Shown piece after piece: positions 1 to 8,364 of a DNA stretch of 64,000 nt. Below the pieces are notes generated by a model. That model was not told where the DNA came from. It worked only from the letters and a program-made list of their open reading frames with translations, and searched no databases. The stretch is taken from assembly GCF_038024855.1 (NCBI RefSeq), contig NZ_CP139087.1, forward strand, positions 62,001 to 126,000, given 5' to 3'. The DNA is from Methylocella tundrae (GTDB taxonomy: Bacteria; Pseudomonadota; Alphaproteobacteria; Rhizobiales; Beijerinckiaceae). The stretch's first letter is position 1, and every line of letters starts with the position of its first letter. The translations under genes were made by a program, and so were the position numbers.

Positions 1-249
1 GGCCAGAAAATCCGCGAAACCTTCGATGGCGCCGCCGCGCGCGAGGCGTTCGGCCGCCAGCGCGAGGCGCTTGACGAGTTTGTGCAGCAATGCGCCGCCA
101 TGCTCAAAGAAGCAGCCGAGACTGTGAAGGAGCACATGAACGCCCTGCGCGTCGCCATCAGACCCGACGCCGCTGTGCATGGCGCCGCTTCTCCCGCCGA
201 GCGCCCTCCGGAGGCGGCGATCCGGCCATCTCCCTCCCCCGGACCTTGA
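1..249 (+). CDS. C-terminal fragment of an unidentified protein (cut by window edge)
   Basis: Frame 1 is open from the first base to a TGA at 247-249, giving 82 residues of a protein that begins outside the window. The visible part is a charged, helix-prone segment (about residues 1-55, rich in Glu, Arg, Lys and Ala) followed by a Pro/Ser/Ala tail ending RPSPSPGP. It converges on the next gene with a 45-base gap. No domain can be named. Its place at the edge of a conjugation locus makes the C-terminus of a relaxase or other transferred protein possible, but that is inference only. The tail resembles the end of the 585-residue protein at 27430-29187. Confidence 0.65.
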   Translation, partial: GQKIRETFDGAAAREAFGRQREALDEFVQQCAAMLKEAAETVKEHMNALRVAIRPDAAVHGAASPAERPPEAAIRPSPSPGP

Positions 250-294
250 TCCAAGACTACGCCGCCATCAGGCGCGCGCAGGGGCCGCGCTCTC

Positions 295-1659
295 CTACGC
301 GCACCGCCCAACGATCAGTCGCATTAACCCGAGCCAGAACTCACGATCCGCCTCGCCGGAAGCCCCTCTCGACAAGTCGTGCAGAACGACGGGCGCGCCG
401 GCGAGAGCGGCGCTCATCGTTTTGTGCATCCTCTCCTTGCCCGCCCAATAGGTTTCGTCCGAATATCCCATCGTCTCGACGATCGCCGTCTGGCGCCCGC
501 CTGCCCCAACGCCCGTCGCCCGAAGCACGAAATCGGGAATGCAGGGGCCTCTTCCCGCCGCACCCTCGTCCGCGTTCCCGTGATCGAGGAGGTCGAAGAC
601 CGGCTTTTCAATTGTCATTGAAACGCTCCGCTTGGCGCCGATCCAGGCTTGCAGGCTGCGCAGCTGCGCCAGCGTTTGCCGCTCATAATCGCTGTCGACA
701 AGCATCAGATGAGACGGGCTCGCGCAGGGATGCAGATAGGCCGAGACTATTTCGACCTCGCCGTTTTCCGCCGAGCGCCCGACGACGCATGCCCCAAGAT
801 AAGGCGCCCGGGCCGCGCGCGCCGCAGGCGTTTCCCTGGTTCCTCCGACGCCTTCTCCGAAAACCGCGACGCGTCCGCTGACCGCCAAAGGCTCCCCCGC
901 CAGCGGCTCAAGAACCCCGGCCGAAACCGCTCCGATCCTGGCGATCAGCACCCCATGAGGCCGGGTTTCCTTGAACCGGCCTGCCGGCGCCGCCGCGACC
1001 TTTTCAAACAATTCCCCAAGCCGCCCCGGACTGGTGCAGAGAAATTCCGACAATTGCACGCCCTCGTCGATCTCCACATTTCGCGCTGCGCGCCAAATCG
1101 ACTTGACCTGATCCACCAGCAACGGAATGCGCTCGCCGGCGTCCAGACGTTGGAGTCCCGCCGCATCGACCAGACGCATTAGAAGCCGCGCGAGCCGGGG
1201 CCGGCCATTGGCATGAGAGGTCCCTACGATCGCCTTTTCCAGCGGCGCGGATGCTTTCCCGAACGCCCGCGCGAGCCTTAGCGGCGCCGCTTGCACGCGG
1301 CCGTAACTTCGCAGGAAGGCTGCCTGCTCTGAAGGATCCCGGAAAAACGCGCAATCCTCGTGGTGCGCCGGCCAATGCGCGTCCTCATGCCGCCGTATGT
1401 GCGTCAAGGCGACGGGAACCAGAACCGGATGACGGCCGCCTTCTGGCCGGCAATTGCACAGAAACCACATGCCGCCGCTCATTTGCTGATAGCGGGCGAC
1501 GACAGGCGCCGCGGCGGCGCGGGCGGCGGCATTCCCTCCATGCCGCCCAAAAGCATCTCGCAGCAGCCGATCTTCTTCCCGCGAGAGAATCGTTGTCCAA
1601 TCAGCGCGTCCCTTGGGCGCCGCGCGCAACATTCCCTGATCGTCCCATCCGCCCCGCAT
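295..1659 (-). CDS. Hypothetical protein with N-terminal Cys/His cluster and PD-(D/E)xK-like C-terminus
   Basis: This 454-residue protein starts with ATG after a good GAGGGTG ribosome site. Residues 68-103 hold a Cys/His cluster (C68, C70, H87, H91, H95, H99, H100, C103) that could bind zinc. Near the C-terminus, PDF at about 375, E395 and K408 are spaced like the catalytic core of a PD-(D/E)xK nuclease fold. Both readings are pattern-based, and no activity is proven. Large proteins of the DUF1173 type, found on conjugative elements, have a similar layout, but I cannot confirm membership. It is the outermost leftward gene of the transfer locus, divergent from the LuxR gene at 1857. Confidence 0.6.
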   Translation of the reverse strand: MRGGWDDQGMLRAAPKGRADWTTILSREEDRLLRDAFGRHGGNAAARAAAAPVVARYQQMSGGMWFLCNCRPEGGRHPVLVPVALTHIRRHEDAHWPAHHEDCAFFRDPSEQAAFLRSYGRVQAAPLRLARAFGKASAPLEKAIVGTSHANGRPRLARLLMRLVDAAGLQRLDAGERIPLLVDQVKSIWRAARNVEIDEGVQLSEFLCTSPGRLGELFEKVAAAPAGRFKETRPHGVLIARIGAVSAGVLEPLAGEPLAVSGRVAVFGEGVGGTRETPAARAARAPYLGACVVGRSAENGEVEIVSAYLHPCASPSHLMLVDSDYERQTLAQLRSLQAWIGAKRSVSMTIEKPVFDLLDHGNADEGAAGRGPCIPDFVLRATGVGAGGRQTAIVETMGYSDETYWAGKERMHKTMSAALAGAPVVLHDLSRGASGEADREFWLGLMRLIVGRCA

Positions 1660-1768
1660 GACACCCTCATGACGCCTGATGGCTTTCTACTGTTCGCAGC
1701 TGCAGAACTATAGCTCCCAATAGGGCCAGTATTGCCGCCTTATACCGTTCGATTACATGACGCTAAAA

Positions 1769-1786
1769 CGGCCATTTATCTGGCCG
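1769..1786. promoter_or_regulatory. Inverted repeat upstream of luxR-type gene
   Basis: CGGCCA and TGGCCG form perfect 6-bp arms around a 6-bp spacer, 70 bp before the LuxR-type start codon. Its size (18 bp) and place fit an operator for that regulator or for the divergent gene ending at 295. It does not match the classic lux/tra box (about CTG-N10-CAG), so the binding protein is unknown. Confidence 0.3.
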
Positions 1787-1856
1787 CCGCCACATATTTG
1801 CCTTATTTCGCCGCCCAATAAACTATTCACTTTTAAGCGATTTCTGGAGCCTGGAC

Positions 1857-2591
1857 GTGTATAATCTTGATACACTCGCCTTGGGAGAAATACTTGGTCT
1901 CGAGGCTACGAAGTCCGGCGACTCCCTCGAAGCTTTCACCGACAAAATTCGCGAACATTTCAATCTAAAAAACAGTATTTATGTCTGTCCTACGTTTCGT
2001 CCGGCCGAAGCTTCGCTACCTTTTTATCTGACGAATTACGATCAACGCTGGGTCACGCATTATACCAAAGAGAATTATCAGCAGATCGATCCTACATTTC
2101 AGGTCGCCATGCGGTCAGTCGCCCCTCGCGATTGGTCTCTCCTCCCCAGATCCACCCCCAAGGTCGCCAGATTTTTCGACGAAGCCAAAGACGCGGGAAT
2201 AGGCCCCCACGGCATCACAATCCCGGTTCACGGACCAACGCCCGGAACTCTCGGCATTTTCACGGTCTCCTCGGATGACACCGACGCCTCCTGGCTTGGC
2301 CGCCGGCACCCGCTCGTCAGGGATATGGTCCATGTCGCCCATTATCTGCATCAGCGCGCCTGCGACGAATATGCCGACGGACCGACGATCGATCCCAACG
2401 TCATCACCAAACGAGAAATCGAGGCGCTTGAGTTCACATCGGACGGCAAGACAATCGCCCAGATCAGCGCCAGCATGCGCATCTCGCCGGAAACCGTAAA
2501 AACGCATCTCGATTCCGCGCGCTTCAAGCTGAAGGCTTTGAACCGGGTCCATGCGGTGGCCCGCGCCATCCGTACAGGCCTGATACGCTGA
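1857..2591 (+). CDS. LuxR-family transcriptional regulator with intact autoinducer-binding pocket
   Basis: This 244-residue protein has an autoinducer-binding domain (about residues 20-165) and a C-terminal LuxR/FixJ helix-turn-helix (about 178-244). W65, Y69, D78, P79 and W93 keep the spacing of the TraR ligand residues W57, Y61, D70, P71 and W85, so binding of an acyl-homoserine lactone or similar signal is plausible. The HTH keeps the usual IAQ...M.IS.ETVKTHL pattern. Translation starts at GTG 1857. No luxI synthase is in the window, so it is a solo regulator here. Its place at the edge of the Dot/Icm-type locus suggests control of transfer, as TraR does on Ti plasmids (analogy). Confidence 0.85.
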   Translation: MYNLDTLALGEILGLEATKSGDSLEAFTDKIREHFNLKNSIYVCPTFRPAEASLPFYLTNYDQRWVTHYTKENYQQIDPTFQVAMRSVAPRDWSLLPRSTPKVARFFDEAKDAGIGPHGITIPVHGPTPGTLGIFTVSSDDTDASWLGRRHPLVRDMVHVAHYLHQRACDEYADGPTIDPNVITKREIEALEFTSDGKTIAQISASMRISPETVKTHLDSARFKLKALNRVHAVARAIRTGLIR

Positions 2592-2688
2592 GTTGATCCC
2601 TACGATCCGGACGCTTTGATCCAGCCTCTTTGGCGGCGGCCGCGCCAGCACGCGTCCGCCGCTCCCCTTTTTCGCATCCCCTATGCCT

Positions 2689-3009
2689 CTACCGGCTCGC
2701 CAGCGGATTTGTGTCGCGCAGGGGTTGCCCCTTGGGCACGCAAGACGGCGGGTTAACCATTCCGGCCGCCAGGATCCCGCCGCCATTTACGAGACAGGAA
2801 TATTTGCGCCCATCCTTTGTCGTCGCCGTGTAGTAAGTGTTCGGCGTCTTCTCCACTCTGTCGGACAAGGTAAGGTCGCTCGCCGGCACGCCCAATACGC
2901 CGGCGGTGTTGTCGCCAAGCCTGTCATCCGACAGCATTTGCGCCGCGCACCCTCCCATAAGCAGAACGCCGCCCAACGTAATTATTCTCAACACAGAAAC
3001 CCGTTTCAT
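2689..3009 (-). CDS. Small putative lipoprotein
   Basis: About 106 residues from the ATG at 3009, chosen because AGGAGG lies 6 bases upstream; an ATG 15 bases earlier has no such site. The N-terminus is a lipoprotein signal (MKR, hydrophobic stretch, lipobox ending GGC), so the mature protein should be acylated at Cys and anchored in a membrane. The rest is polar, with a second Cys pair, and matches no family I recognise. It sits in a run of leftward small genes downstream of the coupling-protein gene and may be a transfer-locus accessory or entry-exclusion protein; that role is a guess. Confidence 0.6.
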   Translation of the reverse strand: MKRVSVLRIITLGGVLLMGGCAAQMLSDDRLGDNTAGVLGVPASDLTLSDRVEKTPNTYYTATTKDGRKYSCLVNGGGILAAGMVNPPSCVPKGQPLRDTNPLASR

Positions 3010-3027
3010 CAATGCCTCCTCCATTCC

Positions 3028-3180
3028 TCAATGCAGCGCGTGGCGAATGACGTTGTGCGCCACCTCGCGCCCTATTCCCCAGCCAAAGCCATGCAACACC
3101 GACCGCATCAACCCTGGCCCGTCACCTGAAGCGAAAGCCACGGCGATGATCGCCGCTCCCGCCATCCACGCATATTTCAC
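3028..3180 (-). CDS. Small membrane protein, about 50 residues
   Basis: Start GTG at 3180 has AAGGGG about 7 bases upstream; a longer version to 3222 lacks a clear ribosome site. The product has one hydrophobic segment (about residues 4-18) and an amphipathic Gly- and His-containing C-terminal half. It lies 18 bases upstream of the lipoprotein gene and reads the same way, so the two are probably co-transcribed. Function unknown. Confidence 0.45.
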   Translation of the reverse strand: MKYAWMAGAAIIAVAFASGDGPGLMRSVLHGFGWGIGREVAHNVIRHALH

Positions 3181-3256
3181 GATCGACCCCTTTTGCTGAC
3201 GCCGGCTGGCGCGACCATTCACAGCGCGTCACGCGAGATGTTCCATCCGCCGAATG

Positions 3257-3433
3257 CTATCCGCGCCGATAATTGATAGAGTCCCGCCTCGCCAATTCGT
3301 CGCGCTCCCGCCGCGCATCTTCCTCTCGCCGGCGCTGCGCCAGATCGGCCTCCACGCGGCGGGCGTCTTCCTGCCGCCGGCGCTCGTCATTGCGCTTCAT
3401 CTCCTCGAGCCGGCCGTATTCGTCTCCCGCCAT
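3257..3433 (-). CDS. Small highly charged, coiled-coil-like protein, 58 residues
   Basis: An ATG at 3433 follows a very strong GGAGGAAGG ribosome site. The 58-codon reading frame is almost entirely Glu, Asp and Arg with Ala and Leu, ending at TAG 3257. Such composition predicts a single long helix or coiled coil. It lies 35 bases after the DUF2726 gene and 77 bases before the small membrane gene, all leftward. No family is recognised. The excellent ribosome site and codon pattern argue that it is real despite its size. Confidence 0.5.
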   Translation of the reverse strand: MAGDEYGRLEEMKRNDERRRQEDARRVEADLAQRRREEDARRERDELARRDSINYRRG

Positions 3434-3467
3434 TTTTCCTTCCTCCTTCCAGCTTTTCGTTGAACGA

Positions 3468-3989
3468 TCAGACTCTGTCCCATTCCTCGCGAACGCCCGC
3501 GCCTACGAGCATGTTGCGCAGAACATCAACCGAATAGTTTCGCTTTGCCGTCACCCGCAAAAGCGGCATCCCTATTTCTTCAAACACAGCGTTGACGAAA
3601 ACATCCCTCTCGCGCCGCGCGGGAAGAAGATGCGTCCTGTCGTCAACCTCGATCGCCGCTATCGGATCGAAAGTGAGCGCGCTGCAGATCACGAAATCGA
3701 TGCTCTTGCCAAAAACCTTTTTGAGAGCCGCGCTCTTCCTGGCGTCGCTGGATCTTCCGTCCACGACAACAAGCTCGGCAAGGCGCACCTGCGCAAACAC
3801 GCGATAGCCGCCACCGAGCGCCGCATCGAGCGCGCCCAAAAAGCATTTCTCGTTGGCGCTCAAAAATCTGCCCCGGCGATAAGACGCCCTTCCGCCCTTC
3901 CTTGAAAGGCTGACCCCTAGAACCAGCAGCACCGCCACAGCGGCATACAACAGCGCTAGAAGCGGTGGCATGCCCAATACGCTGTTCAT
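3468..3989 (-). CDS. DUF2726-domain membrane-anchored protein (nuclease-like)
   Basis: From ATG 3989 the product is 173 residues: a hydrophobic N-terminal segment (about 5-22), then a DUF2726 domain. Visible hallmarks are FLSANEKCFLGAL, a VFAQVRLAELV strand, the DFVIC strand and AIEVDD followed by His, a pattern related to restriction-endonuclease-like folds. Family members are often tied to mobile elements, with no settled function. A longer frame upstream would need a TTG start and lacks a ribosome site. It is one of two DUF2726-like proteins in the window (see 44104). The neighbours suggest an accessory role in transfer or DNA processing. Confidence 0.7.
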   Translation of the reverse strand: MNSVLGMPPLLALLYAAVAVLLVLGVSLSRKGGRASYRRGRFLSANEKCFLGALDAALGGGYRVFAQVRLAELVVVDGRSSDARKSAALKKVFGKSIDFVICSALTFDPIAAIEVDDRTHLLPARRERDVFVNAVFEEIGMPLLRVTAKRNYSVDVLRNMLVGAGVREEWDRV

Positions 3990-4133
3990 CCCGCCCGCCC
4001 CTCCGTCCGCCCCTCGACCGCGTGGCAAAACGACAGCCTGGGCGCTGCGAAAGACCCACGCGCGTTCGCCCGGCAACGCGACGAATGAGACGCCGCCCCA
4101 ACAAATCGCCTGCCGCCTCGCCGGCCGCTCCCG

Positions 4134-4292
4134 TCACTCATTGGCGAGACCTCTCCGTCGCGACGCCGCCGCGTTCCTCAGAAGCGAGCGGATGAAAACC
4201 ACCATGAAAATGACGAAGGCCATCAGTAGCGCCGCGAGACCGAAATAGGGCGCGAAGTCGGCAAGGAAGCACAACACAATTGGAAGGATCAT
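4134..4292 (-). CDS. Small membrane protein translationally coupled to the coupling ATPase
   Basis: A 52-residue frame whose ATG (4292-4290) overlaps the TGA stop of the coupling-protein gene as ATGA, the classic sign of translational coupling. The sequence is strongly hydrophobic over about residues 2-38 (one long or two short membrane segments) and ends in a basic RRR-containing tail, typical of an inner-membrane microprotein with cytoplasmic positive charge. No family recognised. Its coupling to DotL/IcmO suggests a partner or stabiliser of the coupling complex; that is inference. Confidence 0.6.
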   Translation of the reverse strand: MILPIVLCFLADFAPYFGLAALLMAFVIFMVVFIRSLLRNAAASRRRGLANE

Positions 4293-6661
4293 CGCGACAG
4301 CCCCGCTCTCTTGATTGCAGGCTCCATCTCTGCGGAAGCCCTCGCGTCAGCCTTCGCGCGCGCGGCGTTGTTGACCCCTTCGATCACCCCGGAGACATCG
4401 GCGACCAGCGCCGAGACGCGCGCCGACGCGCTTTCTTTCGGCTGAAGCGCATCGACTGCTTCTTCGCGCACCGCAAGCACAGTCAGAGCGGCGCCGCGCG
4501 CTGTCTGCACGGACGCCCCTGCCGCGACCTCGATTGCAATCAGGGCCTCCAGCGCCTTCGTGTCGATCGCCCCGGCCGGAACCTTTTGAACCGCTCTCGT
4601 CGCCGAGGGCCAACGGCCGCCTTCAAGCATTTCGGTAAATGGCGTGATGATTGTTCCGGCCGGAAGAGTCTCCATGAAGGGCGTTCCGCGCGCCGCAGCA
4701 ATCGCCGCGCCGACGCAGGCGTCGGCATTTCCCCCTTCGGCCGCGGCGGCGGAGAACGCCGCAACCATCTTCGCAACCGTCCCCGACTGTTCCGCGCGCG
4801 ATCCTCCCTTTCCGAGTCCCTGCTCGACCGCCCGCATCACCCCATCGATCAGATCGCACTCCGCCTTGATGGTTTTGAGATCCGGAGGTGGCAGCGCCAA
4901 CGGGCGGTTGAGGCGCATGGGGCCCGACATATCGACGGCCGCGTGAAACAGCTTGGCGTAAATTCTGCGGCCGCCAAAGAGGATGATCGCTTCGCCCTCG
5001 ATCAAGCTCTGCAGATCTTGCCAGTCGACGCGCGACACCTCACGCACTTCTGCCTGCCGCGCCTCCGAATATTCTCCCACGCCGCTGCTATTGTAACTTC
5101 CGGCCTGCGTGACGAAGGTCTTGCCCGCGGTGTCCTCGAGCCACTGCCGCGTCCTGTTGGCGTCCTGCTGGCGCATGGCAACAGTAAGATTGGCGTTGCC
5201 GAGCAGCGATTGCGTCTTCTCGCCCAGCCGCGCCCATATCCCCGACACTTCCTGAAAACCCAGCCAGAACATGAAATTCAGGCCGCGGCCCATCGCCAGC
5301 ATTCGATCCATGCCGCTCGCCGCGTAATAGGCGACCTCGTCGAGCACGACATGGAACGGCGCTGGGCCCATCCCCGGCTTGTTGGCCACGATCTCGCTGT
5401 AATCGCCCTCAAGCCTCGATCCGAGCATCTGCGCCATCATCCCCCGCAGGGAGGCGACCACGATCTTGCCAAGCGAGGCGAGCCTGTCATCCGAGCTCTC
5501 GAGCGCGGGCAGGTTCACGACCAGAATGCGGCGGTTCAAAACGACGTCGCGCATGTCGACGTCGCTCTGCTCGACTTTGAAAATATGTCCCAGCGAGACC
5601 CCGAGCAGCTCAAAGGTCCGCGTGAAATAGAACACCGCGAAGCCGTGCTGTTTCGACGGCTCCTCCGTCTTCTGCTTGTTCCAGTCGAGCGTCATGTCAT
5701 AGGCGGGTAGTTCGCCGAGATACGCTTTCAGCGGGTAGATGATGTCCTCTGGTATCGTTCCGACGTCTAGATCCTCGACCTTTCCAGTCACCGGATCGCG
5801 GACCTCGAACTTCTTCTTCATAGCAATCTTCCAGATGCACCGAAGTTCGAAGGAGGCGCGGATCGTATCGATATTCAGCGGGATGCCGTGATTGTCGCGC
5901 ATCCAGACCAGCACGGGCGCCATGGTGCCGACGAGCGCCACCGCGCGGTCGCGAAACACCTGGTTCGAATCGCCGCCCGCCGATTCCCCAAGCTGGCTCG
6001 ACAGCATCTCTCCGATCGCATCGGCGTTGCCGACCGCGAACGGATTGAACGTATTGCTTTCCTTCGCCCCACTCGCCACCATGAAATTCAGGCACAACAC
6101 ATCGTCCTCGCGGCCAAACCGGCGGGCGAGGGCGAGCACTTCTCCGTAAAGCTTGTTGTCCGCCTTGCCGTCCACGAGCACGAAGCCGCTGGCATGGGTC
6201 AAGGCATTCGCCAGAAAGCTGACGATCGCCGTGGTCTTGCCGGCGCCGGTCGTTCCCGGCACAGTCGCGTGCTGCCGCGCATCATCCGACGAGAGCCATA
6301 ATTCGCGCCGCTCCAGGTCGCGGCCAAGATAGATTGTGCCCGCCGCCATGCGCGGGCGCCGCAAGGCCGGGTCCGGATAGTTCCAGTCCTTTATTCCGGC
6401 GCTTCGCGGCAGTCTCATCGGCAGCGTGACCCGCCGCGTCAAAACAAAGGCGGCGTACAGCAAGGACGTCGGCGCGATCAAATCGACCAGCGAGGGTTCG
6501 ACGAACATCGCCCCCGCGCCCCCCGCAAGGAGGAGCGCCGAGGCGTCGCTCATCAGCCCGGACCAGAGCCGCGTCGTCAGGGGACGGATGTCGCGCAGGC
6601 GCTGAGCGCCGCTACGCTCGAACCGCTCCTGCGGCCCTTTGATGTCCCGCTGGATCACCAC
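4289..6661 (-). CDS. icmO: Type IV coupling protein, DotL/IcmO (TrbC) family
   Basis: This 790-residue protein is the ATPase that brings substrate to the type IVB channel at the inner membrane. An N-terminal hydrophobic region (about 38-77) anchors it. A Walker A box GTTGAGKTT lies at 136-144 and a Walker B VVLDEVAYY at about 440. Length matches DotL/IcmO (783 residues in Legionella) and R64 TrbC. Start is GTG 6661, three bases after the upstream stop; GTG 6658 is also possible. The C-terminal 150 residues are Ala-rich and divergent, as usual for the substrate- and adaptor-binding tail. Confidence 0.9.
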   Translation of the reverse strand: MVIQRDIKGPQERFERSGAQRLRDIRPLTTRLWSGLMSDASALLLAGGAGAMFVEPSLVDLIAPTSLLYAAFVLTRRVTLPMRLPRSAGIKDWNYPDPALRRPRMAAGTIYLGRDLERRELWLSSDDARQHATVPGTTGAGKTTAIVSFLANALTHASGFVLVDGKADNKLYGEVLALARRFGREDDVLCLNFMVASGAKESNTFNPFAVGNADAIGEMLSSQLGESAGGDSNQVFRDRAVALVGTMAPVLVWMRDNHGIPLNIDTIRASFELRCIWKIAMKKKFEVRDPVTGKVEDLDVGTIPEDIIYPLKAYLGELPAYDMTLDWNKQKTEEPSKQHGFAVFYFTRTFELLGVSLGHIFKVEQSDVDMRDVVLNRRILVVNLPALESSDDRLASLGKIVVASLRGMMAQMLGSRLEGDYSEIVANKPGMGPAPFHVVLDEVAYYAASGMDRMLAMGRGLNFMFWLGFQEVSGIWARLGEKTQSLLGNANLTVAMRQQDANRTRQWLEDTAGKTFVTQAGSYNSSGVGEYSEARQAEVREVSRVDWQDLQSLIEGEAIILFGGRRIYAKLFHAAVDMSGPMRLNRPLALPPPDLKTIKAECDLIDGVMRAVEQGLGKGGSRAEQSGTVAKMVAAFSAAAAEGGNADACVGAAIAAARGTPFMETLPAGTIITPFTEMLEGGRWPSATRAVQKVPAGAIDTKALEALIAIEVAAGASVQTARGAALTVLAVREEAVDALQPKESASARVSALVADVSGVIEGVNNAARAKADARASAEMEPAIKRAGLSR

Positions 6662-6664
6662 GGC

Positions 6665-7132
6665 CTAATTAAGCCCGAACACGCGCGGCCCCGAAGGCGC
6701 TCCCGCCGGAGCCGCGCCCGGCGGCGGCGTTACCCGCGGCGCTTCTTCCAGCTCTCTGAGAACAGCGGGCTGTTGCGCGGCGGCGAGGCGCCGTTCAACA
6801 GGTGGCGTATATGGCTCAGAACCTCTGGAAGCGACCACCGAACGCGTCCCGGCCCCGCCGCCGCCCGCCTTATAGGCGAACACCCCGACGAAGCCGAGAA
6901 GGCCGCAAATGACGAAAATCGACAAAAGGCCGCGTCCGCCGCCCGTATTGGCATTCGACCCGTGGCCGCCGGCCGGCAAATATCCCGCGAGCGGTGCGCC
7001 CGTCAGGCGCGGATCGGGGTATAGTTGTCTCGACGGATCGACGGTCAGGTGCAAATGCACGTCAAAATGAAACCTGACGCTTTCCGCGTTCTGGTCCTCT
7101 GTTTTCGCTTTCTCCGCGACTTCTTCAGCCAT
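6665..7132 (-). CDS. Single-pass membrane protein between icmP and icmO
   Basis: 155 residues, ATG 7132 with GGGAG 8 bases upstream. Residues 1-65 are polar, residues about 67-87 form one hydrophobic membrane segment, and the rest is a Pro/Ala-rich stretch ending with PRVFGLN. It lies between the DotM- and DotL-like genes, the slot held by trbB in R64, but it has no thioredoxin features. It may link the coupling subcomplex to the envelope. No family can be named. Confidence 0.6.
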   Translation of the reverse strand: MAEEVAEKAKTEDQNAESVRFHFDVHLHLTVDPSRQLYPDPRLTGAPLAGYLPAGGHGSNANTGGGRGLLSIFVICGLLGFVGVFAYKAGGGGAGTRSVVASRGSEPYTPPVERRLAAAQQPAVLRELEEAPRVTPPPGAAPAGAPSGPRVFGLN

Positions 7133-7194
7133 TGATCATTCTCCCAACCATGAACCTGATCCAAAGGCTCACTCGAACGCGCGCGAACGCAAAA

Positions 7195-8361
7195 TTACCC
7201 CCGACGTGATGCCGGCGACTTCGTGCTTTCATGTCCAAGCCGGATCATCTTGATCGCCCGATCGACCGATGGCGCCGGCACCGGGCGTCCAACCAGTCTT
7301 TCCGCCGCCCAATGATCTCGCGCGCCGATCGCCTCGATCCTCTGGCTCGGGTGCGGATGCGCCCGAGGTCCATCGATCTCGAAGCCAAGGGAGTGCAGCG
7401 CGTACCAGAGCCGCCGGTCGACGAGCTTCAGGAAAGCGAATTGAGCCGGCGCGAGAACGCCTCCCCGCAGCCGCGCCTCGCATAAGACGCTCATCAACCC
7501 CGTCGTCGTGAAGAAATGCCGACCCATCATTTCGAGCACGGGCGTTATCACGCTCTTGTCGGAAAGATGCCCATCCGCCAGAGCCACCACGTCAGCTGGA
7601 AAAGACAACGCCTTCTCCGGCCCGGCGCGACCATCGTGTTTCCTTTTGGGAAGCGATTCCGCGAGATCCCCCAGCAAAGCGATTGCTTCGCTCCGCTTGC
7701 GGGCGTGATGCAGCGCCATCACTGCAAGCATGCACCTCACATGCGGGCGCGCTTGATCAATGCCGCGCCACACCTCCCCAAGCTGCCGCGCCAGTTCCTT
7801 CCGCGCCATTAGCGCGTCAAATGCGCCATCCTTCCCGCTCGCCCAGGCCGCGACCCACTCCACCATATTCAAGGCCGCATCGCCCGGTCGCGGCTCCCCT
7901 TTGCGGATGGCGGACAAGCCAAGACGACGCCCCACGAAGGCCGCCGTGCTGCGGAACCCTTTCGCCTGTTCCGCCATGAGACCTTCGAGATCGAGCGCGC
8001 GACTAAAACGCGCCGACGCCGCGCGCCGAAAACAGAGCGCGGCGAGAAGCAACGACAGTCCCATCGCCGGATAGAGAAAGAACCGTCCAATCTCCCGAAA
8101 CAGACGCACAAGCTGGTCGAATGTCACGCGGGCGGGATTCGCAGTCAGCACCTGCGCATCCGCGCGATCGAAGCGCTCCGTGAACTGGTGAATGACCCTC
8201 ATTTGCCAATGCGCGACCTCCATTGCGGCCTGGCTGACTTCCCGATGATGAAAATACCATGCCGCCCAGCACAGAACGCCGCTCCCGACGACGATGACGA
8301 TCAGGCTGTAGCCAGTGTGATCATTCTCCGGCGTCCCGCCCGAATGTGCCGATGCCGCCAT
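7195..8361 (-). CDS. icmP: DotM/IcmP (TrbA)-family coupling-complex protein
   Basis: 388 residues with two membrane segments (about 18-36 and 93-112) and a large cytoplasmic domain. The C-terminal half carries the family signature: HFFTTTGLMSVLCEAR, then GGVLAPAQFAFLKLVDRRLW, then LGFEIDG. DotM partners with DotL in the type IVB coupling complex and, in Legionella, recruits substrates with acidic Glu-rich signals. It lies two genes upstream of the DotL-like gene in the same operon, as in IncI and Dot/Icm loci. Start ATG 8361 is 3 bases past the stop of the transglycosylase gene. Confidence 0.9.
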   Translation of the reverse strand: MAASAHSGGTPENDHTGYSLIVIVVGSGVLCWAAWYFHHREVSQAAMEVAHWQMRVIHQFTERFDRADAQVLTANPARVTFDQLVRLFREIGRFFLYPAMGLSLLLAALCFRRAASARFSRALDLEGLMAEQAKGFRSTAAFVGRRLGLSAIRKGEPRPGDAALNMVEWVAAWASGKDGAFDALMARKELARQLGEVWRGIDQARPHVRCMLAVMALHHARKRSEAIALLGDLAESLPKRKHDGRAGPEKALSFPADVVALADGHLSDKSVITPVLEMMGRHFFTTTGLMSVLCEARLRGGVLAPAQFAFLKLVDRRLWYALHSLGFEIDGPRAHPHPSQRIEAIGARDHWAAERLVGRPVPAPSVDRAIKMIRLGHESTKSPASRRG

Positions 8362-8364
8362 CGC

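Noticed and set aside
90..881. Rightward 263-codon frame at the left edge
   Set aside because: Arg/Pro-rich, overlaps both the edge fragment and the antisense of the 295-1659 gene.
1690..1712. GTTC-rich near-palindrome before the LuxR gene as a LexA box
   Set aside because: The half-sites face each other and the spacing is wrong for the alphaproteobacterial direct-repeat LexA motif.
4280..5710. Long rightward open frame (476 codons) opposite the DotL gene
   Set aside because: It is antisense to a well-supported ATPase gene, lacks a ribosome site and is Arg/His-rich, as expected of the opposite strand of a GC-rich gene.
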